Source: Rhizaria sp. SCN 62-66 | Taxonomy: Eukaryota > Rhizaria, unplaced | Assembly: GCA_001724265.1 (NCBI GenBank) | Contig: MEDY01000215.1 | Span: 1-49,606, forward strand | Direction of reading: 5' to 3' | DNA: 49,606 bases | In this document: positions 19,501 to 31,300 of the stretch, piece by piece | Layout: each line of letters begins with the position of its first letter | Numbering within the stretch: position 1 is the stretch's first letter | Position numbers and translations under genes: made by a program | Notes under the pieces: model-generated | What the model was told of the DNA's origin: nothing | The model's input: the letters and a program-made list of their open reading frames with translations, nothing else | Database searches by the model: none

Positions 19501-22086
19501 TTGGGGTCGTAGACGTTGTTCTCGCGGCACACGCGCTCGATCTCCTTGGCGGCATTGGGGCCGATCTTGATCGCAGCCTCGATGTACTTGAACACCACAG
19601 ACGGGTTCGAGGTGAAGTTGACGAACGAGCCGAGGAAGAAGTACAGGCCGTTGAAGGACTTGAACTCCTCAAAGAGCGCGACGAGCTTCTCAGCGCCGTA
19701 GTGCTCAGTCCACTTCTTGGCAACCTCGACGACGAGACGGATGTTCTGCTGCAGGTTCTGCTTGAGCATGTCACGCAAGCACTCGAGGCCGAGCTCGGGG
19801 GAGAGCTTGCCGAAGTAGTCGAGCAGGAACTCGGGCTTCATCGTGTGCGCGTACGTGAGCACGCGCTTGATGTCCGTCTGGTCAGAGTAGTGCTCGAGCG
19901 CGCGCTGGAAGAGCTGAGCACGCTCGCACAGCTGCGCGATCTTGATCTTGTCGTAGTGCGTCATCTTGTAGTCCTCAGACTCGAGGATGGCGTCGGCGAT
20001 GGCGGGCATGTGGAGCAGGTTCGACTCGAGCACCTTGGTCTGGAGCGCGGCGTCCTCGGCGCGGTCGCCGCGGGAGCGGAGGTACTCGAGGATGATGTTG
20101 GTCGAGTTCTGCACGTCGTTGAGACGGATGAAGACGTCGGTGACCTGGTTGATGTCCATCTTGGGGCCGTCCTCGGCAGTCACGAGCAGCGTCGCGAGGT
20201 CCTTGCCGCGCTTCTGGTTGAGGCGCACGAGCATCTGCAGCAGCGACGCGTAGTCGGGGGTAAAGTCGACCTTCTTGGCGTACTTAAGGATGTTGGCAAA
20301 GTGCTCCTTGGCCTTGGCATCGTCGGCCTCCGCAGCGCCGAGCTGGACGAAGCAGGCGGCGACCTTGTCCTTGCACTCGGCGCGGAGGAAGACCGACAGC
20401 GCGAGCTGGGGGTTGTTGTGGCGCATCAGCTCCATGCCGAGCTCCTCACTCGCCTCGAGCTTGTTCTGCTTGAGCCAGTTCTGGATGTGCTCCACACCGG
20501 CGGGGCCCTTGGCGAGCAGCGGGCGGGCCAGCTCCACGGCCTCGACGGCGTTGAGCTTGCCGTTGGGCTTGTTGAGGATGAGCTGGAAGTAGGCGAGCAG
20601 GTTGGTGCCGCCCATCTGCTTAAGCAGCGCGATCGTCTCGCCGTTGCGCAGCACGCCCTTGGGGGAGCCCGCGGCGAGCTCCATAGCCTCCTGCGTGCGG
20701 TTCTGCTGCATCAGCGAAGCGAACTGCGTCTTGAACAGGTGGTCGGCGCCGTCGAGGTTGTAGCGGCGCGCGAGCTGGACGCCGAGGTCGAGGTCACGCA
20801 TCGTGTTGCAGATGTACGGCACGGCGTTGGCCTTGTCGAGAGCGAAGTGGACGACGCGGCCCTTGAGATCGATGGCGACGCAACCGTCCTCGGAGTGGGG
20901 CGCCACGGCGAACAGAGTCACCTGCGACGCGCGGCTCGCGAAAATGGGCTTGCCGGACTGGATCTCGTAGGCAAAGACGAAGCCCTGCTGCGACATGACG
21001 TAGAGGATGCCGTACTTGGGGTCAGCAACCATGTTCATGGGGAAGTCGGCGGCGTCGGCGAAGCGCATGGGGGCCTGCTTGGAGAAGGCAGTCTCCTTGG
21101 GGACGCCAAGCTCGAGCATCTGGAGGGTGTAGGTGCCCGTGGCGGGGTCCTTGCGGCAGAAGGCGAAGATGTTGGACTTAGCCTCCTTGTTGTCGAGCTG
21201 GGTGTGCGCGAAAGTCGCGGCGGGGGCGTTGAGCGTGGGCTGCGAGGCGCGCGCATCGACGGAGTAGACCTGGAGAACACCGTTGAAGTTCTTGTTGGCG
21301 TCGACCGAGAGGCCAGAGAGCATGAGCCACTTGCCATCGGGGGTGGCAAAGTAGTTAATGACCTGGACGGGCGAGTCGTGCGGGGTGCGGTCGAACATCT
21401 TGACGGGCTCACCGGCGCCCTCGAGGGACCAGTGGAAGACGGAGTCGGTGGTGACAATGGCGACAGTCTTAGGGTCGATCCACTTCCAGTACACGATGGT
21501 ACCGGCGATGGTGGCCTGGGACATCTTGGCCTTCATCTCGAGCGAGTACATGGTGAGGTGGCCACCAGCGCGGAGAGCAACGACCTTGGACACGGGGTTC
21601 ATGATCGCCGAGTCAGCAGCGATAGGAAGGCGCGTGGGAGACGACTTGGACTTGAGGTCCACAATGGCGATCGTCTTCTGCGCCTCCTCACGCACGCAAA
21701 CGTAGTTCTCGGCGGAGATCGTCACATTCGCGAACTTGATCAGAGAGGCATCGATGTTCTTGTCCGAGAGCTGCACGAGGCGGGTTTGAGTGGAGCGAGC
21801 GAGGGCGGAGAGATTAAAAGGACAATGAAACGAAGCGAAAGCAGAGATGTGAGCAAGATACCAGGCATAAAAGAAGAAAATACATCGAATGAAGAGTGTA
21901 AATTAAAAGCCCACACCCAGAAACTCAGCGCTGGGAGCGCACACAAGAGGCTGGCGGATTTGGGGCGACGTAAACAGGAAAGTGCAAAGGCTGAACGAAA
22001 GACAGGATTTCGACGCGGATTCTTTACGACAAACGTACTTTGGCAAGCTCGGTCAGAGCGATCGACTGCGGGCCAGGCTGAGACAT
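16590..22086 (-). CDS. CHC: Clathrin heavy chain
   Basis: Two exons: 22086-22039 (16 codons, MSQPGPQSIALTELAK) and 21770-16590, joined in phase 0 after an intron at 22038-21771 (GTACGT...GCAG). At 268 nt this is the longest intron found here. The 1,742-residue protein aligns with clathrin heavy chain throughout. The N-terminal beta-propeller contains the diagnostic [21 protein letters not shown] (human: [22 protein letters not shown]). Next come the alpha-solenoid CHCR repeats of the leg, then the trimerisation region. The C-terminus keeps PLMLT, equivalent to the QLMLT element that binds Hsc70 for uncoating, followed by a Met/Gly-rich tail ending GGPGGFY instead of the human Tyr/Pro-rich tail. 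It forms triskelia for coated vesicles at the plasma membrane, TGN and endosomes. Terminator TAA. No clathrin light chain was recognised in the window. Confidence 0.98.
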
Positions 22087-23137
22087 TTGAGTTAGCGTAT
22101 ACTAGCTCAGTCTATGCGACAAATTGGCAACATCTCGCTCCCGCTCGACTAGGCCCCATCTCTGGCGTTGGGCCCTAGCCCCCCCCAACTTAATTTAAGC
22201 CGCATTGTCTCCGGGCTCAGTCAGTTGGCCTCAGTCCGCCCAGTCCAACGCCTCTCTGGCCCTCACTCTGCAATCGATATCTGTGGGGAGATTTTGCGTG
22301 TTCGATTTGAATTTGATTGTCAGGATTGCCATATGCTGTTCATGTATTTCCATCAATTTAATTATTCATTTGCGCTTGTCAAGTGCACTTAGTGCCGGTT
22401 TCAGTACCATAGACTGTTTGAATGTTTGCTACTTTTCCGAGGATTACATGCGCATGATCGGGAATATGCACTCTTTAGGGGTTTATTTTGCTTTTGTTGC
22501 GGTTCGTTCTACGGGGTAATATGAATAAATTGTTGACATCTACTATTCTTGCACGTCAGAAGCGTGCCTGAGTGCGCTGGAATACGATGGGAATTGCGAA
22601 GATCGGGAGAATAATTAAAGATACCAGAGCATCAAGTAGGGCTTAAAGAATAAATTGATTGTTCTTATTGTATACAGTGTTTGTTAAGTCTTGGATCTTG
22701 CCGTGGCAAGTGTGTTATCTAACGTAAATGTGATCATCGACCTCCGTGAAGGTCGCATGTTTAGATCTGTTTTTAGCACACCACCGAGTAACCAACGCTG
22801 CTCTATCGCTCGCCACAACGCCGCTCTCTGCTCCAGTCCCAGTACCATGCATATTCTCTGTGCGTTTGATGAACTCTGACAGCACAGAGACGCGCGCGAG
22901 GCGTATCTGGGTGAGTTTCACCATCTGACTAGTGCTATCAACAACAGAGCTCTCTGTTTGAGGGACGCAGAGACACCGAACGAGGACGTGAGAAAGCAAG
23001 CGCAGACCCCCGCGCATACTGAGTGCAAAACTCACGCGACGCGCGGCGGCAGCGCCGCCCGATGCACCCGGAAAGCAGGGGAGAGAAGCAGGGACAGAAT
23101 TGGCAGTTTGTAGTGCAGCTCGGTGTTGACGGTGCGT
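22087..23137. other. Intergenic region upstream of clathrin
   Basis: About 1 kb between the clathrin start and the 3' end of DSS1. Mostly AT-rich, with a more balanced patch at about 22700-23110. A minus-strand frame at 22715-23035 (106 codons) lies in that patch. Its codon use and residue composition do not resemble the genes here, so it is not called. No snRNA or tRNA recognised. Confidence 0.5.
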
Positions 23138-23589
23138 TTAGGCCTTGGGGAGGCCGAGCTCGGCGCGGAGCTGGGCAACAAAGTCCTGGTCCGCGTCGTC
23201 GTCGTCCCAGTTGGTCGCCCAGAGCGCCTCAGTGGGCGTGTCGTCCTTGGCGTCCCAGTCTAAGCAAGAGAGCATAAAACGGTCAACAGTGAGGGAGGAG
23301 CTAGAGGCGAGCAGCGAAATGACATTGCAGAAAGAAGGGATAAAGACAACGCAAAATGTAAGGGGTAAGATACGTACTCTCAACAGGGAACTCCTCGAAC
23401 TCGTCCTCGCAGTCGACATCCTCGACCTGGGGAACGGGGGAATAAAGGGGAAAGAGGGGTGGTCAGCATCATCTCAAAAGGTTCGGGAGACAGGAAAAGT
23501 AGACAGTGTCAGGAGGCATCAAGGTTGAGTAAAACGCGTACCTTATTCGCCTTGGCGTTAATGTTATCGATATCCTTCATATCAGACAT
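23138..23589 (-). CDS. SEM1: 26S proteasome / TREX-2 subunit DSS1 (SEM1)
   Basis: Three exons: 23589-23542, 23426-23378 and 23259-23138, with introns at 23541-23427 (GTACGC...CCAG) and 23377-23260 (GTACGT...TTAG). They join to a 72-residue protein, the normal size for this family. The exons give MSDMKDIDNINAKANK, then VEDVDCEDEFEEFPVE, then NWDAKDDTPTEALWATNWDD and a tail ending QLRAELGLPKA. The pattern EDEFEEFPxExW...W..NWDDD....DF..QLRAEL is the signature of DSS1/SEM1/Rpn15. This acidic, intrinsically disordered protein is a lid subunit of the proteasome and also part of TREX-2 and BRCA2 complexes. Terminator TAA. The short exons make it easy for gene finders to miss. Confidence 0.96.
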
Positions 23590-23923
23590 AGTGATTATGC
23601 ACTTGACGGATTTGACAAAGAGATCTAGCTTTTCCACGAGTCGCGACCTTGGACCCAACCGCCACCCACACACACAACCACAAATCGAAACCGAGCATGT
23701 CCAACAAGATTTTCTCAGGCATATGCAGCGAAGATCTTAGGTAAATCGAGCAAAACTAATGTTTCCATAATCAAATTCTTGTTTATTAACATAAGTAACT
23801 CAATAAATCAAACATACTACTTAATAACAGAGCGCATATGCGTTATGCCCACTCGACGCAGCCACTGGGGTCGTCCTTGAGCTTGTTCATTCGTTCAGTT
23901 GCTCCCTGCTCCCTGCTCACTGC
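23590..23923. other. Short AT-rich intergenic region
   Basis: Between the DSS1 start and the stop of the next minus-strand gene. It should contain the DSS1 promoter. A few imperfect copies of CTGCTC(A/C)CTG lie next to the neighbouring stop codon at about 23905-23935. Nothing else seen. Confidence 0.4.
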
Positions 23924-26900
23924 TCACTGGAGCGTGAGACAGTCGAGCCCGTCAGGGAAATACGCATCACCGAACGTCAGCGCGGCGAACGACACCACAA
24001 GCGCGGCATACCCCGCGGCGACGGGCCCGGACACCGGCAGCGAGTACACCGCGTAGTCGACCACCGCGCACAGCGGACCGATGAGCAGCGACCCGGCGGC
24101 GACGGCGGCGGGCGACGCCACAAACGTCGCCAGCGCCACCAGCGCGTTGTGCAGCACGTCCGCGGCGCACGCGAGCAGCAGCAGCGGGAGCTCCCTGCGG
24201 CCGGGCAGCTGGAACGTCTCCAGCCCGGTGGCGTGCAGGAGCCCCATCACTGGCCACAGCATCAGCGCCGTGCACAGCCCCAGCGCGCCCAGGAACAGCA
24301 GCGCCTCGGCCGCCTCCTGCGCGGGCACCTCGAGCGCCGCCGCGGGCAGCCGCCAGACCAGAGTCGCCGCCGCGCGCGCGCGCCGCCGCGCCGGGGAGAG
24401 ACCGAGCTCAGCGTCGCAGGACGCGCCCGATTCCTCCGCCACATGCTCGTCATCGTCGTCGTCATCGCCGTTGTTGTGGCTGAGGCCGGAGTTGCCGGCG
24501 GAGGCGGCGGCGCCCGCCAGAGCCGCGGGGGGACGCACGCGCACCATCGACGGGGCGCCCACGCGCGCGCCAGTCGCCGGCGACGCATTCGGCCGCGCAC
24601 TCGCACTCACAGTGCTCGGGCGCGCACTGGCGGCCTGGTAGTCGAGGTCGAGGGCGGCGTTGTCGGAGCTGTCGTCGTCGACGTCGACGATGGGGCCACG
24701 GCGCATCGCCTCTGCGCGGTTGCGCGGCACGGGCTGGCGCGCGCTCCTGTGGTTTCCCCCGCTGTGCGCATGCCCATGCTCATCATGACCGTGACCGTGA
24801 CCGTGAGTGGGCCCGTGGTTGCGGCGGACGAGGGGCAGCGCGTCGTAATCCGCGCGCTCGTTGAGGTCCGCGTTCGTGCCCAGAGTCTGGTCCACCGAAA
24901 GCTGTAACAGCGCAAAGAACGCCGCCGCCAGCGCAGCCAGCGCGGCGCCCCACAGCGCCACGCGGTGCGTGAACGCGCGCGGCTCGGTGAAAGCGCCGAT
25001 GAACCGGCGCGCGAGCGTCCACGGCGCGTCGGGCGCGCCGGCGACGACGGTGACGACGCCGACTGCGGCGGCGGCGACGGCAACGAGCGCCCACCGCGAC
25101 GGCGCGCGGCCCAGCAGCAGCGCCGCGAACACCGCGCCCCACGCCGGCTCCGACAGCACGACGGACGCGTTGACCGTGAGCGTGGTGGTGGCGAGCGATG
25201 AGAACCAGAGCCAGGAGCACAGCGCCGAGAGCGGCGACAGCAGCGCGGCTGTGCGGACGATGTGTGCGGCGCGGCGCAGGAGACCGGGGGTCGGGTTGCC
25301 GCGCGCCCACGATAGCCACACAAGCGCGAGCGGCGCGGCGGCCGCGGCGGAGAGGTAGCCGACAAAAAAGGGCTGGTCGTACTGCTTCGCCACAAGCAGC
25401 TTCTGCACCGAGAACATCTGCCCTGCCCACGCCGCGACGAACAGCAGCACGGCACCCGCGGCGACGAGCTCCGCGCGTCCGCAGAGTGGCGCACGGAGAG
25501 CAGGCGCGCGGCGGCGGCGCACGCCCACCGCGGCCGCCGTCAGCAGCAGCGCGTCGCCGTCTTCGTCTTCGCTGTCGACATACTCGTCGCCACCGTCATT
25601 CTGGTGGCCACCGAAGCGGCGCGTAGCACTCTCGCGGTGCGCGCGCCGGTTGCTGCGGCCCTTGCGGCCTGTGTTGCTACCGCGGTCGCCGCCGTTGCCA
25701 CCGGCGCCGCCATGGGACTCGAAGGGGTCCAACAGCTGGTACGGCTGCTCCCCGCCACCGCTCAGCCGCGGCGCACCCGCAGCCCCCGCAGCCGCCGCAG
25801 ACGCAGCAGCCGCAGACGCAGTAACGGGCGGTCCGGCGCCCGCAGCGGCAGCGGCGGCGGCGATCGCAGCCTCGATGTCGGCCGGCAGCGCCGCCGCAGC
25901 GGACCGCGATGATGATGCTGATGATGCTGATGCTGTCGCAGCAGAGGCGGGCACGACAGTGAGCGCGACAGCGGCGGGGCGCGTCAGAGTCGACGCGCGC
26001 AGAGCGGCAAGCGCGGCGGCGGCGAGCGCGGCGGGCGTCGCCGCGGGGGGCGCGCAGTAGACCGGCGCATCGCCCAGCAGCGCCGCCGCCAGCGCCAGCG
26101 ACGGCGCACCCGCAGTCGACACGGACAGCTCCGACGCTGAGAGCGCTGAGGAAGCCGACGCTGACGCTACGCCAGTGGCGGTGGCGGTGGCGGCTCCGTC
26201 TGCATGCGTGCCCTCGACGGGGGCCACCGCGGCAGCGGCTGCTCCGGTTGCGACCGCGAGCGAGGGCGTCAGCGTGACCGAGTGATCCGCGTCGCTGCTG
26301 CTGCTGCAGTTGAGAGCGGCGAGAGCGGCGTCGACAGCTGCGAGCGCGGCGGCGGGCGCGCCGGGCTGCCAGCCGAGCACGGGCACCGCGCGCGCGGGCG
26401 AGAGCTGCGCGGTGAACGCCGACAGCGCGGCCGCGTCCGCCGCGGACAGCGCCGCCGCGGCCTCGGGGCCAGCCACGGTCGCGCTGCCGAGCACGACCAC
26501 CAGCGGCACTCCAGTGAACCCGGCGTTCCCAGTGTTTCCAGTCCGGCTTGCGCCGGTGTGCGCAGATGCGGCTGGCACGAGGGGCACGGCCGACGATGAC
26601 GCAGCAGCAGCAGCAGCAGCAGCAGTGGCATAGGCAGAGGCAGAGGCCGTCGTCGCAGTGCCGGCAGCGGTGGTGGCCGCAGCTGCAGTGGCAGCGGCGG
26701 AGTGCGGAAGCGAGGCGGAGAGCGCGCCGCAAACGAACGGCGCGAGACGCTGCCGCAGCACGGCCAGCTGCGGGGCCAGCGGGCGCCGCACGTCCAACAG
26801 CAACAACATCACGGCCGCCGCAGCATTACCAGCCGCTGCATTAGGAGCAGCAGCAGCAGCAGCAGCGCAGGAAGAGCTCTGCGTGAGATGTGCGGCGGCG

Positions 26901-27964
26901 GCCAGGGCCTCGGCCTCGGCAGCAGAGGCCGTGCGGCGCGGGGCACGCGCGGGTGCGAGTGCGGGGGACAGCGGCGCTGGCGTTAACAGCGCGGCGGGCG
27001 ATGATGAGGACACAGTGGCGGACCCAGTGGCGGGCACAGTCGCGGGCACAGTCGCGGTCAGCGGCGCGGCGGGCGCGAGCAGCTGCACGGTAACGCCGGC
27101 ACGCGGGCATAACACGAGCGCAATAGGCGCGCGCGTGCGCACCGTGGCCTCGGGCGCCGCGGCGGCGGCGAAGTCAGCCGCGAAGGCCACGGAGTGCTCG
27201 GAGTTGGCGGGCGCAGAAGCGAGGAACGACGTGCCCGCTGCTGTTGTCGCGCTACTCCCCGTGGCAGAGTCGGCGGAAAAACACAGGACGGACTTGGTGC
27301 CCGCGGCGAAGCTCAGCGGGGCGAGCGAGGGTGCGCTAGCGGCGACGGCGGAGAGGTACGACAACGGGTCTGCGAGCGAGAGCAGTGCGGCAGCGACGCG
27401 GCGGATGGCGACGCGGCACTGTGTGTCCAGCGTCTGGGCCGGGCCCTGCAAACGCATGATCTCCTGCACCGCGGCCGAGATAGACACGTCGACGGAGTCG
27501 CGCACAGCGCTGATGCGCGCGCGGGCGGCCGCGTAGCTGGACGCGTCGTAGAGCAGTGCGACGAGGTCGCGCTCGTAGGCAGTCATTGCGTCCTCTGAGG
27601 CGAAGGTAGACAGAACAGACTCCAAGGCGCGCGAGACAGCAACAAGCGCCTTGCTCAAGTTCGCAGCACGCCTCGCCTGGGCTTCCTCAACGCGTTCTGT
27701 GCGAGCCGAAGCGCTAGTTTCGTCTGCCTTCGGATAAGCATGCTGCAAGGCGAGCAGCACCAAATCTACGAATAATAACGGCGACAATGAGGCGAAAAAC
27801 GGGGTGTTGTGGTTAAACATGGGTTGTGACGTCAGTGTTGTTAACATCACCATAACGAATTTTCAACTATCGTTTATTTAAGAGCACGTACCTTCGGCAG
27901 AGGGAATGATGGAGCTTGGTTCACGCAGAACCAGGCCAGCTGGTTTGGCATCGACAGTACTCAT
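23924..27964 (-). CDS. NOG1-like pseudo-GTPase fused to SLC35F/DMT-type transporter
   Basis: Two exons: 27964-27892 and 27765-23924, with an intron 27891-27766 (GTACGT...CGTAG); 1,304 residues. Residues about 17-170 match the NOG1 (GTPBP4) N-terminal domain: IIPSAEDLVLLALQHAYPKA (human [20 protein letters not shown]) and YERDLVALLYDASSYAAARA (human [20 protein letters not shown]). The following domain aligns with the NOG1 GTPase but every motif is lost. The P-loop is replaced near 190 (FSADSATGSSATT), DTPG by APAA, and NKCD near 446 by LGSAT, while strands such as VMLLLLDV (about 344) remain. After an Ala/Ser-rich linker, a transporter begins near 785. AWAGQMFSVQKLL, QPFFVGYLSA and the LTVNASVVLSEPAWGAVFAALLLG helix fit the drug/metabolite transporter superfamily (SLC35F-like). 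A His-rich, then acidic, loop separates its two halves. The substrate is unknown. Terminator TGA. Confidence 0.82.
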
Positions 27965-28399
27965 GTCAACCGAAGTGGCAGAGTCCGTGATTCTAATACA
28001 GAAATATCAGCTACTTCTACTATTAAGTTCTACCTGTGCTTCTCGCAATGGCGGAGTTAATGCAGAGTAATTGATGTTCACCTGAAGATCAACTAAGCTC
28101 TTCGTCATCACTGCTGCCTCCGTCAGTCACTGCTGCCTCTGTCAGTCACGAACACCACCTCATCGTCATTTCGTATCACAGCGCGGCAATATCTCATCAT
28201 GTGGCAATAAAACATCGATATAACATGCATTTTCTACGTTTAGACTACATAATCAAGCGAAATTGTATTTGGGTAATAATATACGCATACATGCTCTCAG
28301 ACGAGTTACTCACAAGTTGTAGTTAAGGTTAAGGTGTTCAGGTTAAGGTGTTCATAAATAAGCAAGATTTAGTTAGTTAATTCTGCGAGAGCGCAAGAT
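27965..28399. other. AT-rich intergenic region with two short tandem repeats
   Basis: Spacer between two minus-strand genes. It contains two copies of a roughly 20-base unit (TCACTGCTGCCTC(C/T)GTCAG) at about 28108-28148. A second, perfect duplication, AGGTTAAGGTGTTC, lies at 28326-28353. No gene. Confidence 0.5.
28326..28353. repeat. Tandem 14-base duplication
   Basis: AGGTTAAGGTGTTC occurs twice head to tail, about 50 bases beyond the stop codon of the 28400-33363 gene. It lies in the 3' UTR or terminator region of that gene. Function unknown; probably slippage. Confidence 0.7.
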
Positions 28400-31300
28400 T
28401 TACTTGTGCTTGCCCTTGCCAAAACCGAAGAAGCGGCCGACAGTTTTAGCTGCGCTGGTAATGTGACCCTTAACATTGTCAACCTTTTCTTCAAACCAGT
28501 CGCGCAGCAGTGCGCCCGACGCGCGGCCGAATAGACGAGCAATGCGCTGCGCACGCGCCTGCGAGAGCATCTGCCAGTCCGAGCCAGTCATAACCCTGCC
28601 GAAGACCTCGGAGTAAATGACTTCGACGTCGATGGGCGCCAGCTCGACGGGGATCGCACGCGCAACCTCCCAGAACTGGTCTGCGACGTCCTTATCGTCC
28701 CACGAAGGGTCGTTCACGCGCGCGGCCGCCGTGACGCCGCGGATCATCATGCGCATCTCGTCGTTGCGCAGCGGCGTCCTGAGGAACGCAGGTGCAACCT
28801 CAACAGCAGTGGCGAACTCGTGCTCAATCAGCTCCACCACGTCGGGCAGCTCGGACATGTCCGGCGGTGGCGGCGTGGCCACCAGGAACTGCTCCAGTCC
28901 GCTGTGCACAAACAGCGAGGGCCGCATCGGCGCCTGCAGCACGCGCTCGGCCACCATCGCCAGCGTCAGACTGCCGCGCGCGCCGCGCCCCGGCGCGCGC
29001 ACAGTCACGCGTCGCACCGTCAGCGCCGTCGCCGGCACGGCCGCAGCAGACGAGGACGCAGTCGCGCTCGCAGTCCCAGCCCCAGTCCCACTCGCACTCG
29101 CGCTCGCGGCAGCCGCAGACGCTGCGTTGCGTGACGCGGCGCGCGGGCCGTAGACCGCAGCCAAAATGCCATTCGGACGAATCGGAGCGGGTCCCTCAGG
29201 AGCCACGGGAGTCGCACAGCTGGCAGCATCATCGGCAGCGGCGGACGCAGTGTCAGGGCTCGCCTCCTTCGCCGCTTGGTGCTCCTTGGCCACGGCGCTG
29301 TGGACGGCGCTGGCGAGCTTCTCTGCCACCTTCCCAACCACAGCCTCGTGCCGGCGACGCGCGTAACCGCGGATAGCCTCCACCTTGCTGGCCGGCAGCG
29401 CGCGCGAGTGCACGAGCGCGCCGACGTCGTCCATAGCCGTGGGCACGCCCGTGGTGTCGCTGAGAAAGCGGTCCACGCTGCGCGCCGCGGCCGCCAGCGC
29501 GCCGTGTGCCATGCGTTCCATCACAGCGCACGCAGCGGCGTCGAGCGGCGCGTCAGCCACCACGCCCGTGCCGTGAACCAGTGCCGTGCCGCGCGGCGAG
29601 CGCAGCGCGGGCACGCCCAGCGCCAGGTCCCACTGGCACGGCGACGGCGGCTCGGGATCCAGCGTGCGCTCCCGCAGTCCGTACGCGCCGTAGCCGGGCG
29701 CGGCGCGCGCGCAGCCCTGCCAGCCGTCCGTCTCCTCGGGCCACAAGTGGCCCTGCATGTAGGCGGCCTGCACGCGCGCAACAGGTGCCTGGCAGCAGGG
29801 CCGCTGGAAGCCGCTGGCGTCCTCAACGACCTCGCACGCGCCGCAGGTCGGTACGCGCGAGGCAAAGGGGCCGTACGTCTGAGCGAAAAGCCGCGTGACG
29901 TTGCGCCACGGCGCCGCGTTGGCCGGGTCGGCGTTGAATGTCGCAAAGATCGACGGCTTCTCCAGCCAGACTGCGCGGCCCGAGCGCGAGGCCGTGTACT
30001 CAGCCAGCGCGGCCTCTGTCTCGGCCTCACTGGGCGGAGTGCGGTCCGCCACGTCGATGCCGCCGTCAGACTCGTCGCCGCTGTCCTCGCGCTCGCGCTC
30101 GCGTGCGCGCTCGCGCTCGAGCTCCTGCTCGAGCGCGCGGCGCTCCTGCTGCCGCTGAAGCTCGCGCTCAGCCTCGGTCGGCGCCGCGGGCCGCGTGCGG
30201 TGCCCGCGCACTGCGACTTCGGCGGACGACGCGGGCCGCCGCGTCGACGCCGGCAGCGGCTCAAGCCCGCTCTTGGTCACCGGCGACGACGACGACGACG
30301 ACGAAGACTGAGGTGACGATGAAGTTGCAGCCGGAGCAGACACGCTGTCAGGCTCGGTGCCGGTGCTGAGGCGCGAGGGCGCGGTAGCGGCGGCGCCTAC
30401 TGCGGCCTCGAGACGGCCGTAGAGCCGGATGTCGCGGCGGCGCTGGTCGTTCCAGCGAGCGAATTCAAGCCGCGCCTGCACAGCGGCCTCGTCCCAGGCC
30501 GCGAGCGCAACACGTGACAGCGGCGCCGCAGGGTCAGTCACGTCGACGCCGTCGAGTGCGCGGCGCGCAGCCGGGTAGCCGTCGGTGAGGTAGAGCATGT
30601 CGGCCTCGGTCAGTGCGGGCACCACGTCGTACGCCATCTCGATCATCGACAACAGACGCGCGTCGGTGAACAGGTACACTGCATAACAAGATAACATAGA
30701 ATCCAAGACATACCACCGAATAATGTTAGAATGTTAGAAACACACGCTACCAATCTATTTTAAAAAAAAAAATCAAAAAAAATCGCGATTGCAATTATGA
30801 CAAGACACAGAGATGAAATAATCACTCTATTCGTACCTGTGCGGACGGCGACCTCAGAGTCGTCGGCGGTGTCGCGGAGAACCTGCTGACCGTCGCGGCC
30901 GGGGACACGGATCTCGGCCTGCGTCTCAACTGTGCGCCGCAGCGCGTGCGCAACGCAGAGCGCCTGCTCGAAGCCCTCAGTGAGCACGCTCGACGGCCGC
31001 GGCGGCGACGGCGAATCGGGTGACACGCACGTTGCGCGGTGCAGCTCGTTCAGCAGCGTGCTCTCGGACACATCGAACGCTACATACACAAACAAAAACA
31101 AAAACACAATTGAAGACAATAAGAAGCAAATAAAAATCAAAAGTGAGACGAGCCTCAAACTTATCGGAAACATTAAATGATACGTGTTTTGTCAATAAAA
31201 GCTGAAACTGTGTGAGACACGACAAACGTACCCTTGCGATAGGCTGCGTTGATGCGCGAGACGACTGGCGCGCGGCCGCCCAGTACGAGCTGTGGCGCCT

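Noticed and set aside
17271-22178. A 1,635-codon open frame on the plus strand, antisense to clathrin heavy chain
   Set aside because: Clathrin on the minus strand is beyond doubt. The GC-ending codon bias removes TTA, CTA and TCA from the opposite frame and leaves it open by chance. The product is Val/Leu/Asp/Glu-rich without any domain.
22715-23035. 106-codon minus-strand frame between clathrin and SEM1
   Set aside because: Codon use unlike the neighbouring genes and no domain; kept only as a comment on the spacer.
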